Part shown: piece by piece, positions 33,998 through 42,820 of the stretch
Numbering within the stretch: position 1 is the stretch's first letter
Layout: the number at the start of each line of letters is the position of its first letter
DNA from: Kineosporia babensis
GTDB taxonomy: Bacteria > Actinomycetota > Actinomycetes > Actinomycetales > Kineosporiaceae
Reading direction: 5' to 3'
Assembly (NCBI RefSeq): GCF_021129305.1
Contig: NZ_JAJOMB010000007.1
Span: 248,001 to 312,000 of the forward strand
Length of the DNA stretch: 64,000 nucleotides
Notes under the pieces: model-generated
Told to the model about the DNA's origin: nothing
Databases searched by the model: none
Seen by the model: the letters and a program-made list of their open reading frames with translations, nothing else
Position numbers and translations under genes: made by a program

Positions 33998-34357
33998 ATG
34001 TCACTGGCCATGCCCTATCCGGCTCGACGACGCGCCAAAGCCAAGCAGCAGCAGTCACCCGGTCTGCCGGTCGAGACGCCGGCGGCCGTCGATCACGGTG
34101 CAGCGTCGCCCGGATCCCCCGCTGTCCTGTCGGCAGACCAGGTCTGGCACGTAGGCCTGTCCCTGCCGGGCATGTTCCCGTTCCGTGAGGCGAGTTGCCC
34201 CTGCGCCAAGGCGGCGTGCGGGCTGGTCGTCCCTGACCCCGAGGTCGAGTGCCGGCTGCACACGCAGAGCGCTCGCTTCCTGCAGGTGCACTCCGCGGGC
34301 GAGTGTGACTTCCCGCGGACCGGATGGCGTCGCAAGCGCCGCCCGGGCCAGCGCTGA
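33998..34357 (+). CDS. Small Cys/His-containing protein of unknown function
   Basis: 119 residues, ATG with GAAGGG 7 bases upstream. The first 45 residues are basic and Gln/Pro-rich. The second half has a cluster FREASCPCAKAACG and later ECRLH and SAGECDF, giving five or six Cys and some His that might bind zinc. The tail is very basic (RRKRRPGQR), which could bind nucleic acid. No signal peptide. It is followed by a perfect 12-bp hairpin and looks like a monocistronic gene. Function is unknown. Confidence 0.65.
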   Translation: MSLAMPYPARRRAKAKQQQSPGLPVETPAAVDHGAASPGSPAVLSADQVWHVGLSLPGMFPFREASCPCAKAACGLVVPDPEVECRLHTQSARFLQVHSAGECDFPRTGWRRKRRPGQR

Positions 34358-34375
34358 CACCCCCTGGACGGGTCT

Positions 34376-34418
34376 GATCGCCGGGCCTCGGAAAGCGACC
34401 CTCCGCGGCCCGGCGATC
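34376..34418 (+). terminator. Hairpin after small Cys-rich gene
   Basis: GATCGCCGGGCC (34376-34387) is perfectly complementary to 34407-34418 over a 19-base loop. No T-run follows, common in high-GC actinobacteria. Confidence 0.65.
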
Positions 34419-34436
34419 CGATCCCTCCCGATCCTC

Positions 34437-34442
34437 TAAGGT
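34437..34442 (+). promoter_or_regulatory. Probable -10 box, leaderless start of SMC-like operon
   Basis: TAAGGT is followed by CTCGGG and the GTG start at 34449. No ribosome site precedes the start, which fits a leaderless transcript. Confidence 0.45.
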
Positions 34443-34448
34443 CTCGGG

Positions 34449-35711
34449 GTGACCGACGGCTCCAGCACGCTCTCCCTGGAGGACCTGGCCCCCGAAGCCG
34501 GAGTCCTGCGGATCTACCGCCAGGTGTTCGCCGTGCTCGCCCGCGAGCACGGCGCGATGATCAGCGACGTCGACCTCCTGGACGTCGACGAGGCGATCAT
34601 GGCCGCGTTCGCCGAGGCCGGCACCGAAGGCATGACCCTGGAGACCGCGGTCGCCTCCTGCCGGCGGTTCGACCAGAACATCGTCTCGCGGCGCTTCGAG
34701 GTGCTGCGCGGCTACGGGGCGATCACCCGGGTCGTGGACCATCCCGGCGAGCGCTTTCACCGGGCCGCCTTCGCCCCCTACGTCATGCTGCTGTTCCTGC
34801 GCCGCCTGGCGGCCGCCGGTGGCCAAGGTGAGCTGCACCAGTTGCTGGCCCTGGAAGGGCTGAGCATCCGCTCGCCCAGCGCCGGGGTGGAGGACGGCCA
34901 GGGCTCGGTGAACCGGCTCTCCCGCGTGTTCCGGCTGATGGCCAACCAGCTCTCCAGCCTGACCACCACCAGCCCGGTCGAGGAGCTGCGCGAGCACGCC
35001 GAGCTGCTGTGGGGCAACCGCGCGCTGATCCGCCAGGCCGAGGAGGTGCACTCACAGGCCCTGGGCCGCTGGCCCGAGCTCGACCGCGAGTGCGCCCAGC
35101 TGCGCACCGCCCTGGCCGCATACGCCGACGCCAGCGAGTCAGCCGCGGCCCGGCTGATCGAGCAGGCCGGGTCGACCCGGGCGCTGGGCCTGCTGCCGGT
35201 CGAGACCTGGCGCAGCTTCGCCCGCACCGCCGACGCCGAGACGCTGGCCGGGGTGCTCAAGGGCCAGACCTTCGACGCGGTCGCGCCGTGGTTCTCGCCC
35301 CAGGCCATGGCCCTGGCCGTGGACAACGCCCAGTCCTCCGGGCCGGTCCGGATGCCCCCGCCCCGGCCCACCGGCGACACCGACGCCCCCACCGATCGCC
35401 CGGTCTCGGCGGACAGCGACCTGATCGAGTTCACCGACCGCGTGCTGGCCAGGCACCGCCGGGTCGGGGTCTCCCAGCTGCTGGACGACGCGGACGACTG
35501 GATGCAGGCCCGCCGGATCCTGTCGCTGATGGTCGCCGCGCACCACTCCCCCGAGGTGAATGCCGAGCTGACCTGGTCGGACGGGTTCCGGGTGGACCCC
35601 GAAGGACCGGTCGCCTGGGTCTCCGGCGGGATGTTCGGGCGCACCGCCGTCCCGGCCGGCCGTTCCTCCGAAGAAGGCTCCGAAGAAAGCACTGAGGCTG
35701 TCCAGGCGTGA
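34449..35711 (+). CDS. SMC-operon protein 1, possible MukF/JetA-like kleisin
   Basis: 420 residues. The N-terminus (10-110) looks like a winged helix (ISDVDLLDVDEAIMAAFAEAGTEGMT... SRRFEVLRGYGAITRV), followed by an all-helical middle (110-290) rich in Leu/Ala/Glu and, after a Pro/Thr linker (about 295-320), a short C-terminal alpha/beta region. This order is like MukF/MksF/JetA proteins that link SMC heads. No catalytic residues were seen. Its stop overlaps the next GTG by four bases (GTGA), as do all four genes of the operon. The MukF relation is an inference from layout and context. Confidence 0.75.
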   Translation: MTDGSSTLSLEDLAPEAGVLRIYRQVFAVLAREHGAMISDVDLLDVDEAIMAAFAEAGTEGMTLETAVASCRRFDQNIVSRRFEVLRGYGAITRVVDHPGERFHRAAFAPYVMLLFLRRLAAAGGQGELHQLLALEGLSIRSPSAGVEDGQGSVNRLSRVFRLMANQLSSLTTTSPVEELREHAELLWGNRALIRQAEEVHSQALGRWPELDRECAQLRTALAAYADASESAAARLIEQAGSTRALGLLPVETWRSFARTADAETLAGVLKGQTFDAVAPWFSPQAMALAVDNAQSSGPVRMPPPRPTGDTDAPTDRPVSADSDLIEFTDRVLARHRRVGVSQLLDDADDWMQARRILSLMVAAHHSPEVNAELTWSDGFRVDPEGPVAWVSGGMFGRTAVPAGRSSEEGSEESTEAVQA

Positions 35712-36466
35712 ACAGTAGTGAGACCGCCCTCTGGTGGGCGCGTGCCCGGGCGCTGGGCCCGGCGCAGTACGAGACCGGCACCCCGGCCCCCGACGGGTTC
35801 CTGCGGCTGCTGGAACCGGACGCCGCGCAGGTGTGGCTGCTGCCCGCCCACCCGGGCACGGCCGGGCCCTGGGTGCTGGACGAGCTGGGCCTGAACGGGC
35901 CCACCGTGGAGCAGCCGAACGACACCGCCCGGATGCTGGCCGCCGTGGTGCGCTGCTGCTGGGCCGACCCGGACGACGCGATCTGGCCCGGCCAGGACGT
36001 CGACTGGGACGCCGTCATGTCGGTGTACCGGACCTTCGGCGATCGCGATGAACTGGTGGTGCACCGGGCCGCGACCGGCGCGATCCGGCGGCTGCACAGC
36101 GGTGGCTGGGTGATCTGGGACGAGAACCGGCGGGTGGTCCGTCTGGGGCCGCGCTGCGGCACCTGGGTGAACGCGGACCTGACGGTGTTAAGGGAGTTGT
36201 GGCGTTCGTTGCCTGCTCCGGACGAGCCCGACGACCAGGCGCCCGAGCTGGAAGAGCAGATTGAGGACGCCGGCGAGACCGGGTCCGGATCGGTCGCCTC
36301 CCGGCCCGAACCGGATAACCAGGCCGAACTGAACAACAATGCCGAATCCGTAGCGACGCCGGACACCGACCCCCGTACCGACGAGCCGGACGACGTGGAC
36401 GAGGCCGACACCCCAGCTGAGCCCGAAGCCGAGAACGACACCGAGCCTGAGGAGCCTTCCGCGTGA
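35708..36466 (+). CDS. SMC-operon protein 2 with acidic tail
   Basis: 252 residues. A folded N-terminal part of about 165 residues, rich in Trp (LWWARARALGPAQYE, WVLDELG, WPGQDVDWDA, GGWVIWDEN), is followed by 85 residues of acidic low complexity (Asp/Glu/Pro/Asn). No family was recognised. Acidic tails of this kind can mimic DNA or mediate assembly. It overlaps both neighbours by GTGA. By position it may be the counterpart of MukE/JetB, or a unique subunit. Confidence 0.72.
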   Translation: MNSSETALWWARARALGPAQYETGTPAPDGFLRLLEPDAAQVWLLPAHPGTAGPWVLDELGLNGPTVEQPNDTARMLAAVVRCCWADPDDAIWPGQDVDWDAVMSVYRTFGDRDELVVHRAATGAIRRLHSGGWVIWDENRRVVRLGPRCGTWVNADLTVLRELWRSLPAPDEPDDQAPELEEQIEDAGETGSGSVASRPEPDNQAELNNNAESVATPDTDPRTDEPDDVDEADTPAEPEAENDTEPEEPSA

Positions 36467-37317
36467 CCGAGATGCACCCCGCGTTCACGGCGGCGGTGGC
36501 GGACCTGTCGGAGCGGCACCGCGACGAGGTGCTGGCGGCCTACGCGGCCCTGGAGCACAGCTGGCAGCCGCTGCACGAGTCCCAGCTGCTGGCCCTGCGC
36601 GACGCCACCCTGCGCCGCTCGCTGCAGCAGCTGCTGCACCCGCTGGGCCGCACCCTGGTCAAGGTCGGGCCGCACAACTGGACCTCGGGCTACCGTGACG
36701 ACATCTCCCGAGAGCTCAGCGCCGAGATGCTGGACTCGCTGCCCCTGGTCGACCGGGCGGTCTTCGTCCTGATCCTGATCCACTCGGTGGCGATCCCCCG
36801 CAGCCAGGGCCTGGTCGACCTGGACTCCTGGATCTCCAACCAGCCCACGACGGCGGAAGAACTGACCCGCTACTCCAAACTCCCGCGCACCGCAGTGCGG
36901 GCCGGCCTGGCCCGGTTGCGCGCCTCCGGCCTGGTGCAGCTGGCCCCCGACCGACGCCCGAACTCCCAGAAGGCCGGAAGCAGTTCCAGCGCAGGAGCTT
37001 CCTACCTCCCCGGCCCTCAGCTGGCCCGCCTCACCCCAGCCGCCCGACGCCTGCTCCAGGAAGAACTGATCCTCGCCGCCGGAGCCGACACGCCCCTGGC
37101 CGCAGCGATCCGGGCCCGCCGAGCGCGCCCCTCCGAAGACGGCATCCCCAAGCCCGCCGAAGCCCACACCGACGTGCCCCCGCAACCGGCGGCCGAACCG
37201 CCCGCTGCCACCGACGTCTCCAGTTCCGCCGCAAGCACGAGCACCGGCACCCAGCCGCCCACTCGCGCAGACGCGTCCTTTGCTTCTGAAAATTCTGTAC
37301 CGCAGGAGAATTCGTGA
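36463..37317 (+). CDS. SMC-operon protein 3, winged-helix protein
   Basis: 284 residues. After a helical N-terminus there is a clear winged-helix segment (VDLDSWISNQPTTAEELTRYSKLPRTAVRAGLARLRASGLVQL as landmark), similar to MarR or MukE-type WH domains, and then a disordered Ala/Pro/Ser/Thr C-terminal tail of about 80 residues. MukE/MksE proteins have tandem WH folds and sit directly before the SMC-like gene, as this one does, so it may be the KITE-type subunit. Overlaps neighbours by four bases on each side. Confidence 0.74.
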   Translation: MTEMHPAFTAAVADLSERHRDEVLAAYAALEHSWQPLHESQLLALRDATLRRSLQQLLHPLGRTLVKVGPHNWTSGYRDDISRELSAEMLDSLPLVDRAVFVLILIHSVAIPRSQGLVDLDSWISNQPTTAEELTRYSKLPRTAVRAGLARLRASGLVQLAPDRRPNSQKAGSSSSAGASYLPGPQLARLTPAARRLLQEELILAAGADTPLAAAIRARRARPSEDGIPKPAEAHTDVPPQPAAEPPAATDVSSSAASTSTGTQPPTRADASFASENSVPQENS

Positions 37318-40300
37318 CCACCGCGCCGCTCATCGCCGTCGACCGCAGCGACCCGAACGACATCGTCGGGCCGCGGGTACTGGTCGGCGTCCAGATGGTC
37401 GACATCTCCCGGCTCTCCGCGCACCCTGTCCCACTGACCAACGGCGGCCTGATCACCGTGGCCGGCCAGGGTCCGAAAGACTCCAACGGTGCCGGTAAAT
37501 CATCCTTCATCGCCGCGCTCAGCCTGCTGCACGCAGACGAGCAGTGGCGCCTGGCCGGTGGCGCGCCGGGTTCGGCCGAACTGCTGTTCACCGCGGAACT
37601 TGCCGCGCAGGAAGCACGCTGGGCCAATGCCGACCACGGTTTCGTCATCGGGGTCTTCGCCGATCCGTCGGCCCAGACCGTGGAGGAGCTCGAGGCCGGA
37701 TCGCTGACGGTCTGGCTGCGGATCAACCGTAAGTCGCCGTACCTGAGCCTGCGCTGGAAGCAGGGGCTGCACGTTCCCTACGGCGCGAACGATGCCGAAC
37801 GGGCGGCCGGGGTGCAGCATCTCTGGGCGCAGCTGCCGAACTCGAACGGTCGCGACGACTTTCACGCCGGTCGGCTGGCCCGCGTGCTGTACGGCGGCCA
37901 GGTGCGCTGCGTTTCGTTCCTCTCCACCTCGGTGCGCGCGTCTCCCGCCGCGAACTTGCTGGCCCAGCCGCTGAACGAACTTTCCCCCTGGCGCATGTTC
38001 GACGCCGTGGCCACCCTGACCGGCCTGGATCGCGAGCTGGAGCAGGAGCAGGCGCTGCGTTCGGGCGAGCACGCCCGGCGGGTGGACGTGGTCGAGGCCG
38101 AGCAGGATCTGGCCAACTGGCAGCGCGAGATGGAGGGCGTCGAGGCCGGGATCAAGCGTCGCGACGTGGCCCGGCAGATTCTCGGCCAGGCTCGCGAATC
38201 GTGGCACTCGCGCTGCGCTCGCCACGTGGTCGACGGGCTGGAGCGGATCAGCGAGATCCGGCGCAACCTGGGCGATGTCCGCGGAGGGCAGGCCGAGGCC
38301 CGCGAGCGCCTGGCCGAGAACGAGGCCCGGATGGAGGAACTCGGCAACGACGACGGGCTGCAGGAGACCTTCCGCCAGACCGAGCGCCTGCGCAACGAAC
38401 TGCGTGAGCGCCGGAGCAACGCCGACACCCAGGCCCGGATGAACCTGCGGCAGGTGGAAGAGCTCAGCGCGAAGCTGCGCGACCTGAAGGAAGCAGCCCG
38501 GGCGGCGGACGGCCGGGACGTGGCCAAAGCCCGCGAAGAGGTTGCGTCCGTGCAGGAGGCACTGGAGGCAGTCATCTCCCGGCGGGGCGCGGCCGAAGAT
38601 GCCGTGAGCGCTGCGGCCAAGCAGGTGAAGGCCGCCGAGGCTGGTGACGACGTGGCCGCGCAGCAGCTGAAACTCCTTCAGAAGGCCGGGATTCCGGCGG
38701 CCAGCGTGGTCGATGTCCTGGACCTGGCCGAGAGCGAGCGGGCGGTGTGGGAGCCCCGCCTGGCCCCCTATCGGCACGCGGTAGCAGTGCCCGCAGCACG
38801 CGCCGACGAGGCCCGCGAGGCGCTGGCCGACGAGCCCGGCTCGATGATCGTCCTGGCCGACGGTCAGCCCGGTTCCGGCCTGCCCTCCAGCACCACGGCC
38901 GAGTTCGGCCTGGCGTCCTTCCTGAAAACCCTTTCCGAGCGCGCTGGTTCACTGGACCAGCAGGTGGACGAGGCGGCCGGGGTGATCGTGATCGCCGGCT
39001 TCGAGCGTCCGCTCACCGGCCGCGACGCCCGGGTGCGGGCAGCCCGTGATCAGCACGAGGCCGCCCAGGAGCAGCTCGAGCAGATCGGCACCGCGCTCGA
39101 GAAGGCCCGGGCCCGGCTGGTCACCGCGACCGGACGGCTGGAGGGGGCCAAGGCCGCACAGCAGGTCGAGGAGGCCGAGTTCGAGATCGAGCGGCTTCGT
39201 GAGCAGGCCGGCGATCTGCAGGAGAACCTGGAAGAGCTGATCGGCCCGTTGGAGGACGCCGAGGCCGCGCACACCCGGGCAGCGGTGGACCGGCAGACCC
39301 GGCTGGACAAGATCAACACGCTGCGCGGCGAGGTCTCGCGCAGCAAGAGCGAGGTCAGTCAGGCCGAGCAGATCGCCGAGAAGCTGGAGTCGGAGCTGCA
39401 GGCGGTGGACGTCGATGCCCGCGCGGTGGCCTGGGGGGCCACTTCCGGCTCGGCCGAGCAGCATCTGCTGGAACTGCCCGAGGAGGAGCAGAAGCGCAGC
39501 ACCTCGGAGTGGAACGCGCTGGTCGTGTACCAGCTGGAAGACGTTGTCCGGCGGTGCTTCCCGGACAACACCCCGACGCAGGAGTACCCGGCCGAGCTGC
39601 GCACGCTGATCCACGAGCAGAAGTGGCGCAGCAGCCCGATCGAGACCCGGGTGCCGATGGTCCCCGACCTGGTCCGGGCCATGCGCACCCACCTCGACGT
39701 GACCGCTCAGCAGGACGCCCACGACCAGGCGATGATCGACCAGCAGCGGGCCCAGCGCCGGGCCGACCTGGAGGCCGCGCAGTCCGGCCTGGCCGAGTCC
39801 GAGCAGACCACCCGCGCGCACCGCGCCGTTCTGGCCCAGGGCATCAAGGCCAAGCTCAAGCTGGTCTCGGACGAGTTCGACCGGCTGGACCGGGAATACG
39901 GCGGGTACGGCGCCGGGCTGGAGTACCCCGAGCCCGAGCCGCCGACCGAGCCGGACAAGCCCTGGCGCTGGAGCCTGACCCCGCGCTGGCGACGGGCCGA
40001 GAACCAGCGGATGTCCAGCTACAACCTGCGGGCCAACACCGCGATGATGGACGAGAAGGCGGTCAAGCTGGTCTGCGCCTCGGCACTGGCCGGCGGCAAC
40101 GACCGGCCGCTGCTGCTGATTCTCGACGAACTGGGCCGCAACCTGGGCAAGCAGCACCGGCGTGAAGCGGTGGCGCTGTTCGAGCGGATCGGCCGCGACC
40201 GCAACATCACCGTGATCGGCGCCCTGCAGGACGACATGGAGCGCTACGCGATCGAGGCCTCGAACCTCTACATCAAGCTGCGCCGGTCCTCCGACGCAGT

Positions 40301-40439
40301 GGCCTACAACGATCCGCCGATCGTCCTGGGCGACGACGCGAACCGGGCCCGGGTGGAGATGCTGCGCGAGTGGATGAGCGCCTACCGGCCGCAGCGCACG
40401 TCGATCGATCTGCACGAGGACGAACTCGACCTGAGCTGA
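37314..40439 (+). CDS. SMC-like coiled-coil ATPase (possible MukB/MksB/JetC relative)
   Basis: 1041 residues. Walker A is GPKDSNGAGKSS (53-64) in an N-terminal head; two long coiled coils (about 230-450 and 560-860) flank a hinge-like central region (about 450-545); the C-terminal head has Walker B LLLILDELGRNLGKQH (933-948, Asp938). A canonical LSGGE signature before Walker B is not visible. Length is close to MksB/JetC, but the loop sequence is unusual. It is the last gene of a four-gene operon with GTGA overlaps. Likely function is DNA loop extrusion, chromosome organisation or plasmid defence; no JetD-like nuclease gene is found next to it. Confidence 0.85.
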   Translation: MTTAPLIAVDRSDPNDIVGPRVLVGVQMVDISRLSAHPVPLTNGGLITVAGQGPKDSNGAGKSSFIAALSLLHADEQWRLAGGAPGSAELLFTAELAAQEARWANADHGFVIGVFADPSAQTVEELEAGSLTVWLRINRKSPYLSLRWKQGLHVPYGANDAERAAGVQHLWAQLPNSNGRDDFHAGRLARVLYGGQVRCVSFLSTSVRASPAANLLAQPLNELSPWRMFDAVATLTGLDRELEQEQALRSGEHARRVDVVEAEQDLANWQREMEGVEAGIKRRDVARQILGQARESWHSRCARHVVDGLERISEIRRNLGDVRGGQAEARERLAENEARMEELGNDDGLQETFRQTERLRNELRERRSNADTQARMNLRQVEELSAKLRDLKEAARAADGRDVAKAREEVASVQEALEAVISRRGAAEDAVSAAAKQVKAAEAGDDVAAQQLKLLQKAGIPAASVVDVLDLAESERAVWEPRLAPYRHAVAVPAARADEAREALADEPGSMIVLADGQPGSGLPSSTTAEFGLASFLKTLSERAGSLDQQVDEAAGVIVIAGFERPLTGRDARVRAARDQHEAAQEQLEQIGTALEKARARLVTATGRLEGAKAAQQVEEAEFEIERLREQAGDLQENLEELIGPLEDAEAAHTRAAVDRQTRLDKINTLRGEVSRSKSEVSQAEQIAEKLESELQAVDVDARAVAWGATSGSAEQHLLELPEEEQKRSTSEWNALVVYQLEDVVRRCFPDNTPTQEYPAELRTLIHEQKWRSSPIETRVPMVPDLVRAMRTHLDVTAQQDAHDQAMIDQQRAQRRADLEAAQSGLAESEQTTRAHRAVLAQGIKAKLKLVSDEFDRLDREYGGYGAGLEYPEPEPPTEPDKPWRWSLTPRWRRAENQRMSSYNLRANTAMMDEKAVKLVCASALAGGNDRPLLLILDELGRNLGKQHRREAVALFERIGRDRNITVIGALQDDMERYAIEASNLYIKLRRSSDAVAYNDPPIVLGDDANRARVEMLREWMSAYRPQRTSIDLHEDELDLS

Positions 40440-40494
40440 CCCTCATGATCGGGCAGTACGCTTCACCGATGCCGGAAAGGAGCGCATTCCCATC

Positions 40495-41226
40495 GTGGTG
40501 AAAAGCAATCCGATCAAACCGCAAAAGACGGCGTTGCTCCTGGCGCAGCGGATCGTGCGGGACATCGAGCAGCAGGGTCTGGGGCCCGGGCAGATGCTCC
40601 CGCCCGAGCGCTCGATGATGGATGCCTACGAGACGGGTCGCGGCACGCTGCGCGAATCCCTGCGATTCCTGGAGCTTCAGGGCATCCTCACGTTCCGGCC
40701 CGGGCCCGGCGGTGGGCCGATGGTCCGCAAGCCCACCGCGGACATGCTGGCCACCAGCCTGGCCCTGCTGCTGCAGTTCGACGGCGCCCGGCACCGCGAA
40801 CTGCTCGAAGCCCGTTCGGTGTTCGAGCCCCGGCTGGCCCAGCTGGCGGCCGGCCGGATCAGCGCCGAGCAGCTGTCCGCACTGCGCAGCACCCTGGAGG
40901 ACATGGAGGCCGGCCTGGAGGACCAGGCGCTCTTCCTGGACGCGGACCGGCGTTTCCACCGCACCATCGCCTGGGCCTCGGGCAACTCGCTGTTCGGTTT
41001 CCTGATCGAGGCCCTGGTCGAGCCGCTGGACGTGGACGTCGAGACCTCGCTACGCCGACGGCAGTCGGTGCTCAAGGCGCATCGGCTCATCCACCAGGCC
41101 CTTTCTGCCGCAGACGGGGTGGCCGCCGGGGCGCAGATGAACACCCACCTGGACGAGCACTTCGCCTACGCCGCCAAGAAGGTACCCGACGAGCTGGAAC
41201 GACCGGTCAGCTGGCAGGGCCGGTAG
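40495..41226 (+). CDS. FadR-subfamily GntR regulator
   Basis: 243 residues. GTG at 40495 with AAAGGAG 12 bases upstream. The N-terminal GntR winged helix has LLAQRIVRDIEQQGLGPGQMLPPERSMMDAYETGRGTLRESLRFLELQGI (landmark), followed by FCD-type helices with the likely metal or ligand residues DADRRFHRTIAWASGN and HRLIHQALSAAD, HLDEHFAY. It starts 55 bases after the SMC-like gene and could be cotranscribed, but a separate role in acid metabolism is equally possible. Confidence 0.9.
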   Translation: MVKSNPIKPQKTALLLAQRIVRDIEQQGLGPGQMLPPERSMMDAYETGRGTLRESLRFLELQGILTFRPGPGGGPMVRKPTADMLATSLALLLQFDGARHRELLEARSVFEPRLAQLAAGRISAEQLSALRSTLEDMEAGLEDQALFLDADRRFHRTIAWASGNSLFGFLIEALVEPLDVDVETSLRRRQSVLKAHRLIHQALSAADGVAAGAQMNTHLDEHFAYAAKKVPDELERPVSWQGR

Positions 41227-41229
41227 ACC

Positions 41230-41955
41230 TCAGTCCAGCAGGTGCCGAAGATAGCTCTGCGGATCGTCCAGGTAGCGCCGCCAGTGCTCCACGATCAGCA
41301 GGTCCTCCCAGGCCACCTCGCTGATCCCATTGGCGCCGAACTCCAGGATGCTCGCGCCCGGGGTGGAGGCCAGGATCGGCGAGTGCGTCGCGCAGACCAC
41401 CTGGGCGCCGCTGCGGCCGAGCCGGGTGAACAGCTCGACCAGCCGCAGCGACGAGGTGAACGAGAGTGCGGATTCAGGCTCGTCCAGCACGTAGAAACCC
41501 GGCCGGGCGAACATCGCGTCGAAGGCAGTGAGGAAGCCCTCGCCGTGACTCATCTCCTCGGTGTCGCCGTCCCAGTACCCCGGAACCCCACTGAGGCGGG
41601 CCAGCAGGCCCATCGCCGTCTCGGCCCGCAGGAAGAAACCCCGCCGGGCCTTGCGCGGACCGGTCATCATCCGCTGGCCGTTCGTGGTGGCGTCCAGCTT
41701 CAGCGCCCCGCCGAGCTCCGACACCGGGCGTGAGCTGGCGTATTTCGTGCCCGCCCTACCCCCGTAGGAGTCCAGGCCGAACGCCTCGGCCAGCGCCTCC
41801 ACCACCGTCGACTTGCCGGACCCGTTCTCCCCCACCAGAAACGTGATCGGCTTCGTGAAGGTCAGCCCCTGCTCGGCCAGGTCGGTCACCGCCGGAACGG
41901 TGAACGGCCAGGCGTCCAGATCGGCACCCTCGACGTACGCACGACGCACCAGCAT
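41230..41955 (-). CDS. AAA family ATPase (ABC-type, AAA_15/21 group)
   Basis: 241 residues. Walker A VGENGSGKST, a short linker containing RRGFFLRAE, signature-like EEMSHGEGFL, Walker B FYVLDEPESALSF and switch His in CATHSP. This is the stand-alone soluble ABC ATPase known in many bacteria next to defence or unknown genes. No membrane partner is adjacent. Its stop is three bases from that of the FadR-type gene on the other strand. Confidence 0.9.
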   Translation of the reverse strand: MLVRRAYVEGADLDAWPFTVPAVTDLAEQGLTFTKPITFLVGENGSGKSTVVEALAEAFGLDSYGGRAGTKYASSRPVSELGGALKLDATTNGQRMMTGPRKARRGFFLRAETAMGLLARLSGVPGYWDGDTEEMSHGEGFLTAFDAMFARPGFYVLDEPESALSFTSSLRLVELFTRLGRSGAQVVCATHSPILASTPGASILEFGANGISEVAWEDLLIVEHWRRYLDDPQSYLRHLLD

Positions 41956-41970
41956 CCGGCCAATCTATCC

Positions 41971-42423
41971 TCAGCCGGCCAGGCTCGACCCCAGCAGGTC
42001 CAGCAGTACGCCGGTGCCGTGCTCCCGGTCCTTCACGTTGTCGTTGCCGTCCAGGAACGCGCCGTACTCGGTGAACACCAGCCGGGTGCCTTCCCCCTCG
42101 GCCCGGATCTCGATCGTGGTCTGCGAGACCGACAGCTTCACCCCGTTCACGTACATCTCGTAGCTGTAGACGATCCGCTCGTTCTCCACGATGTCGTGGT
42201 ACGTAGCAACGAAGCGGTGCTCAAAGTCGTTCAGCCGGCCGTGATTGATCTCGGTGCCGCCCACCCGGAAGTCCCAGACCTCCTCCACCACCGCCGATTC
42301 GGGGTGCGAGAACCAGGCCTTCTTGGCCTTCTGGTCCGACAACGCGAAGTACACCCGCGAAGGCCTTGCCGGATAGACCTTCTCGACCACGAAGGTGTCG
42401 TGCCGAACGGAACGCTCGCTCAT
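41971..42423 (-). CDS. SRPBCC (AHSA1-like) protein
   Basis: 150 residues. START/Bet v1-like fold with the AHSA1 pattern: VVEKVYPARPSRVYFALSDQKAKKAWF at the N-terminus, VWDFRVGG, IVYSYEMYVNGV and TRLVFTEYGAFLDG. Such proteins are small ligand binders almost always encoded after an ArsR-type regulator. Here the start overlaps the ArsR stop by four bases, forming a two-gene operon. Confidence 0.92.
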   Translation of the reverse strand: MSERSVRHDTFVVEKVYPARPSRVYFALSDQKAKKAWFSHPESAVVEEVWDFRVGGTEINHGRLNDFEHRFVATYHDIVENERIVYSYEMYVNGVKLSVSQTTIEIRAEGEGTRLVFTEYGAFLDGNDNVKDREHGTGVLLDLLGSSLAG

Positions 42424-42761
42424 CGTTCTCCTTCTTCAGGGTTCTCGGCCAGCCAGGTACCCAGCCGGTCCAGGCGCTGCTCGGTGATCTGCCGCCGGTC
42501 GGCAATCCATTGCCCCACCTGGTCAAGCACCTCAATATCCAGCTCACAGGTGCGCACGCGTCCTTGCTTTCGGCTGCGCACCAGCCCACCGGCCTCCAGC
42601 ACAGCCAGATGCTGCACCACCGCCGGCAGCGACATCTTCAGCGGCTTCGCCAACTCACTGACCGACGCCGGGCCCTCCCCGAGACGCTCGATCATCGCCC
42701 TCCGAGTGGGATCAGCCAGTGCCTGGAAGGTCCGGTCGAGCACCGCAGATTGGTTAAGCAC
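42420..42761 (-). CDS. ArsR-family regulator
   Basis: 113 residues, winged helix ArsR type (HTH_20/HTH_5): FQALADPTRRAMIERLGEGPASVSELAKPLKMSLPAVVQHLAVLEAGGLVRSRKQGR as landmark. No metal-binding cysteines are present, so it is of the metal-free class paired with SRPBCC proteins. GTG start at 42761 lies inside a perfect dyad, suggesting autoregulation. Divergent from the SnoaL-like gene. Confidence 0.92.
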   Translation of the reverse strand: MLNQSAVLDRTFQALADPTRRAMIERLGEGPASVSELAKPLKMSLPAVVQHLAVLEAGGLVRSRKQGRVRTCELDIEVLDQVGQWIADRRQITEQRLDRLGTWLAENPEEGER

Positions 42762-42769
42762 GCGCTTAA
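42754..42769. promoter_or_regulatory. Candidate ArsR operator
   Basis: TTAAGC (42754-42759) and GCTTAA (42764-42769) are perfect inverted arms over a 4-base centre. The site covers the GTG start of the ArsR gene and lies about 52 bases before the SnoaL-like gene, so one site could control both. Confidence 0.65.
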
Positions 42770-42820
42770 GTATTGCGCTAGGCTCCCCGAAGTCAAGACG
42801 CTTCAGCTGAAGGGGATCAG

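Noticed and set aside
34449-40439. Assignment as a complete Wadjet system
   Set aside because: No TOPRIM/topoisomerase VI-like JetD gene is present and similarity to JetA-C cannot be shown by eye.
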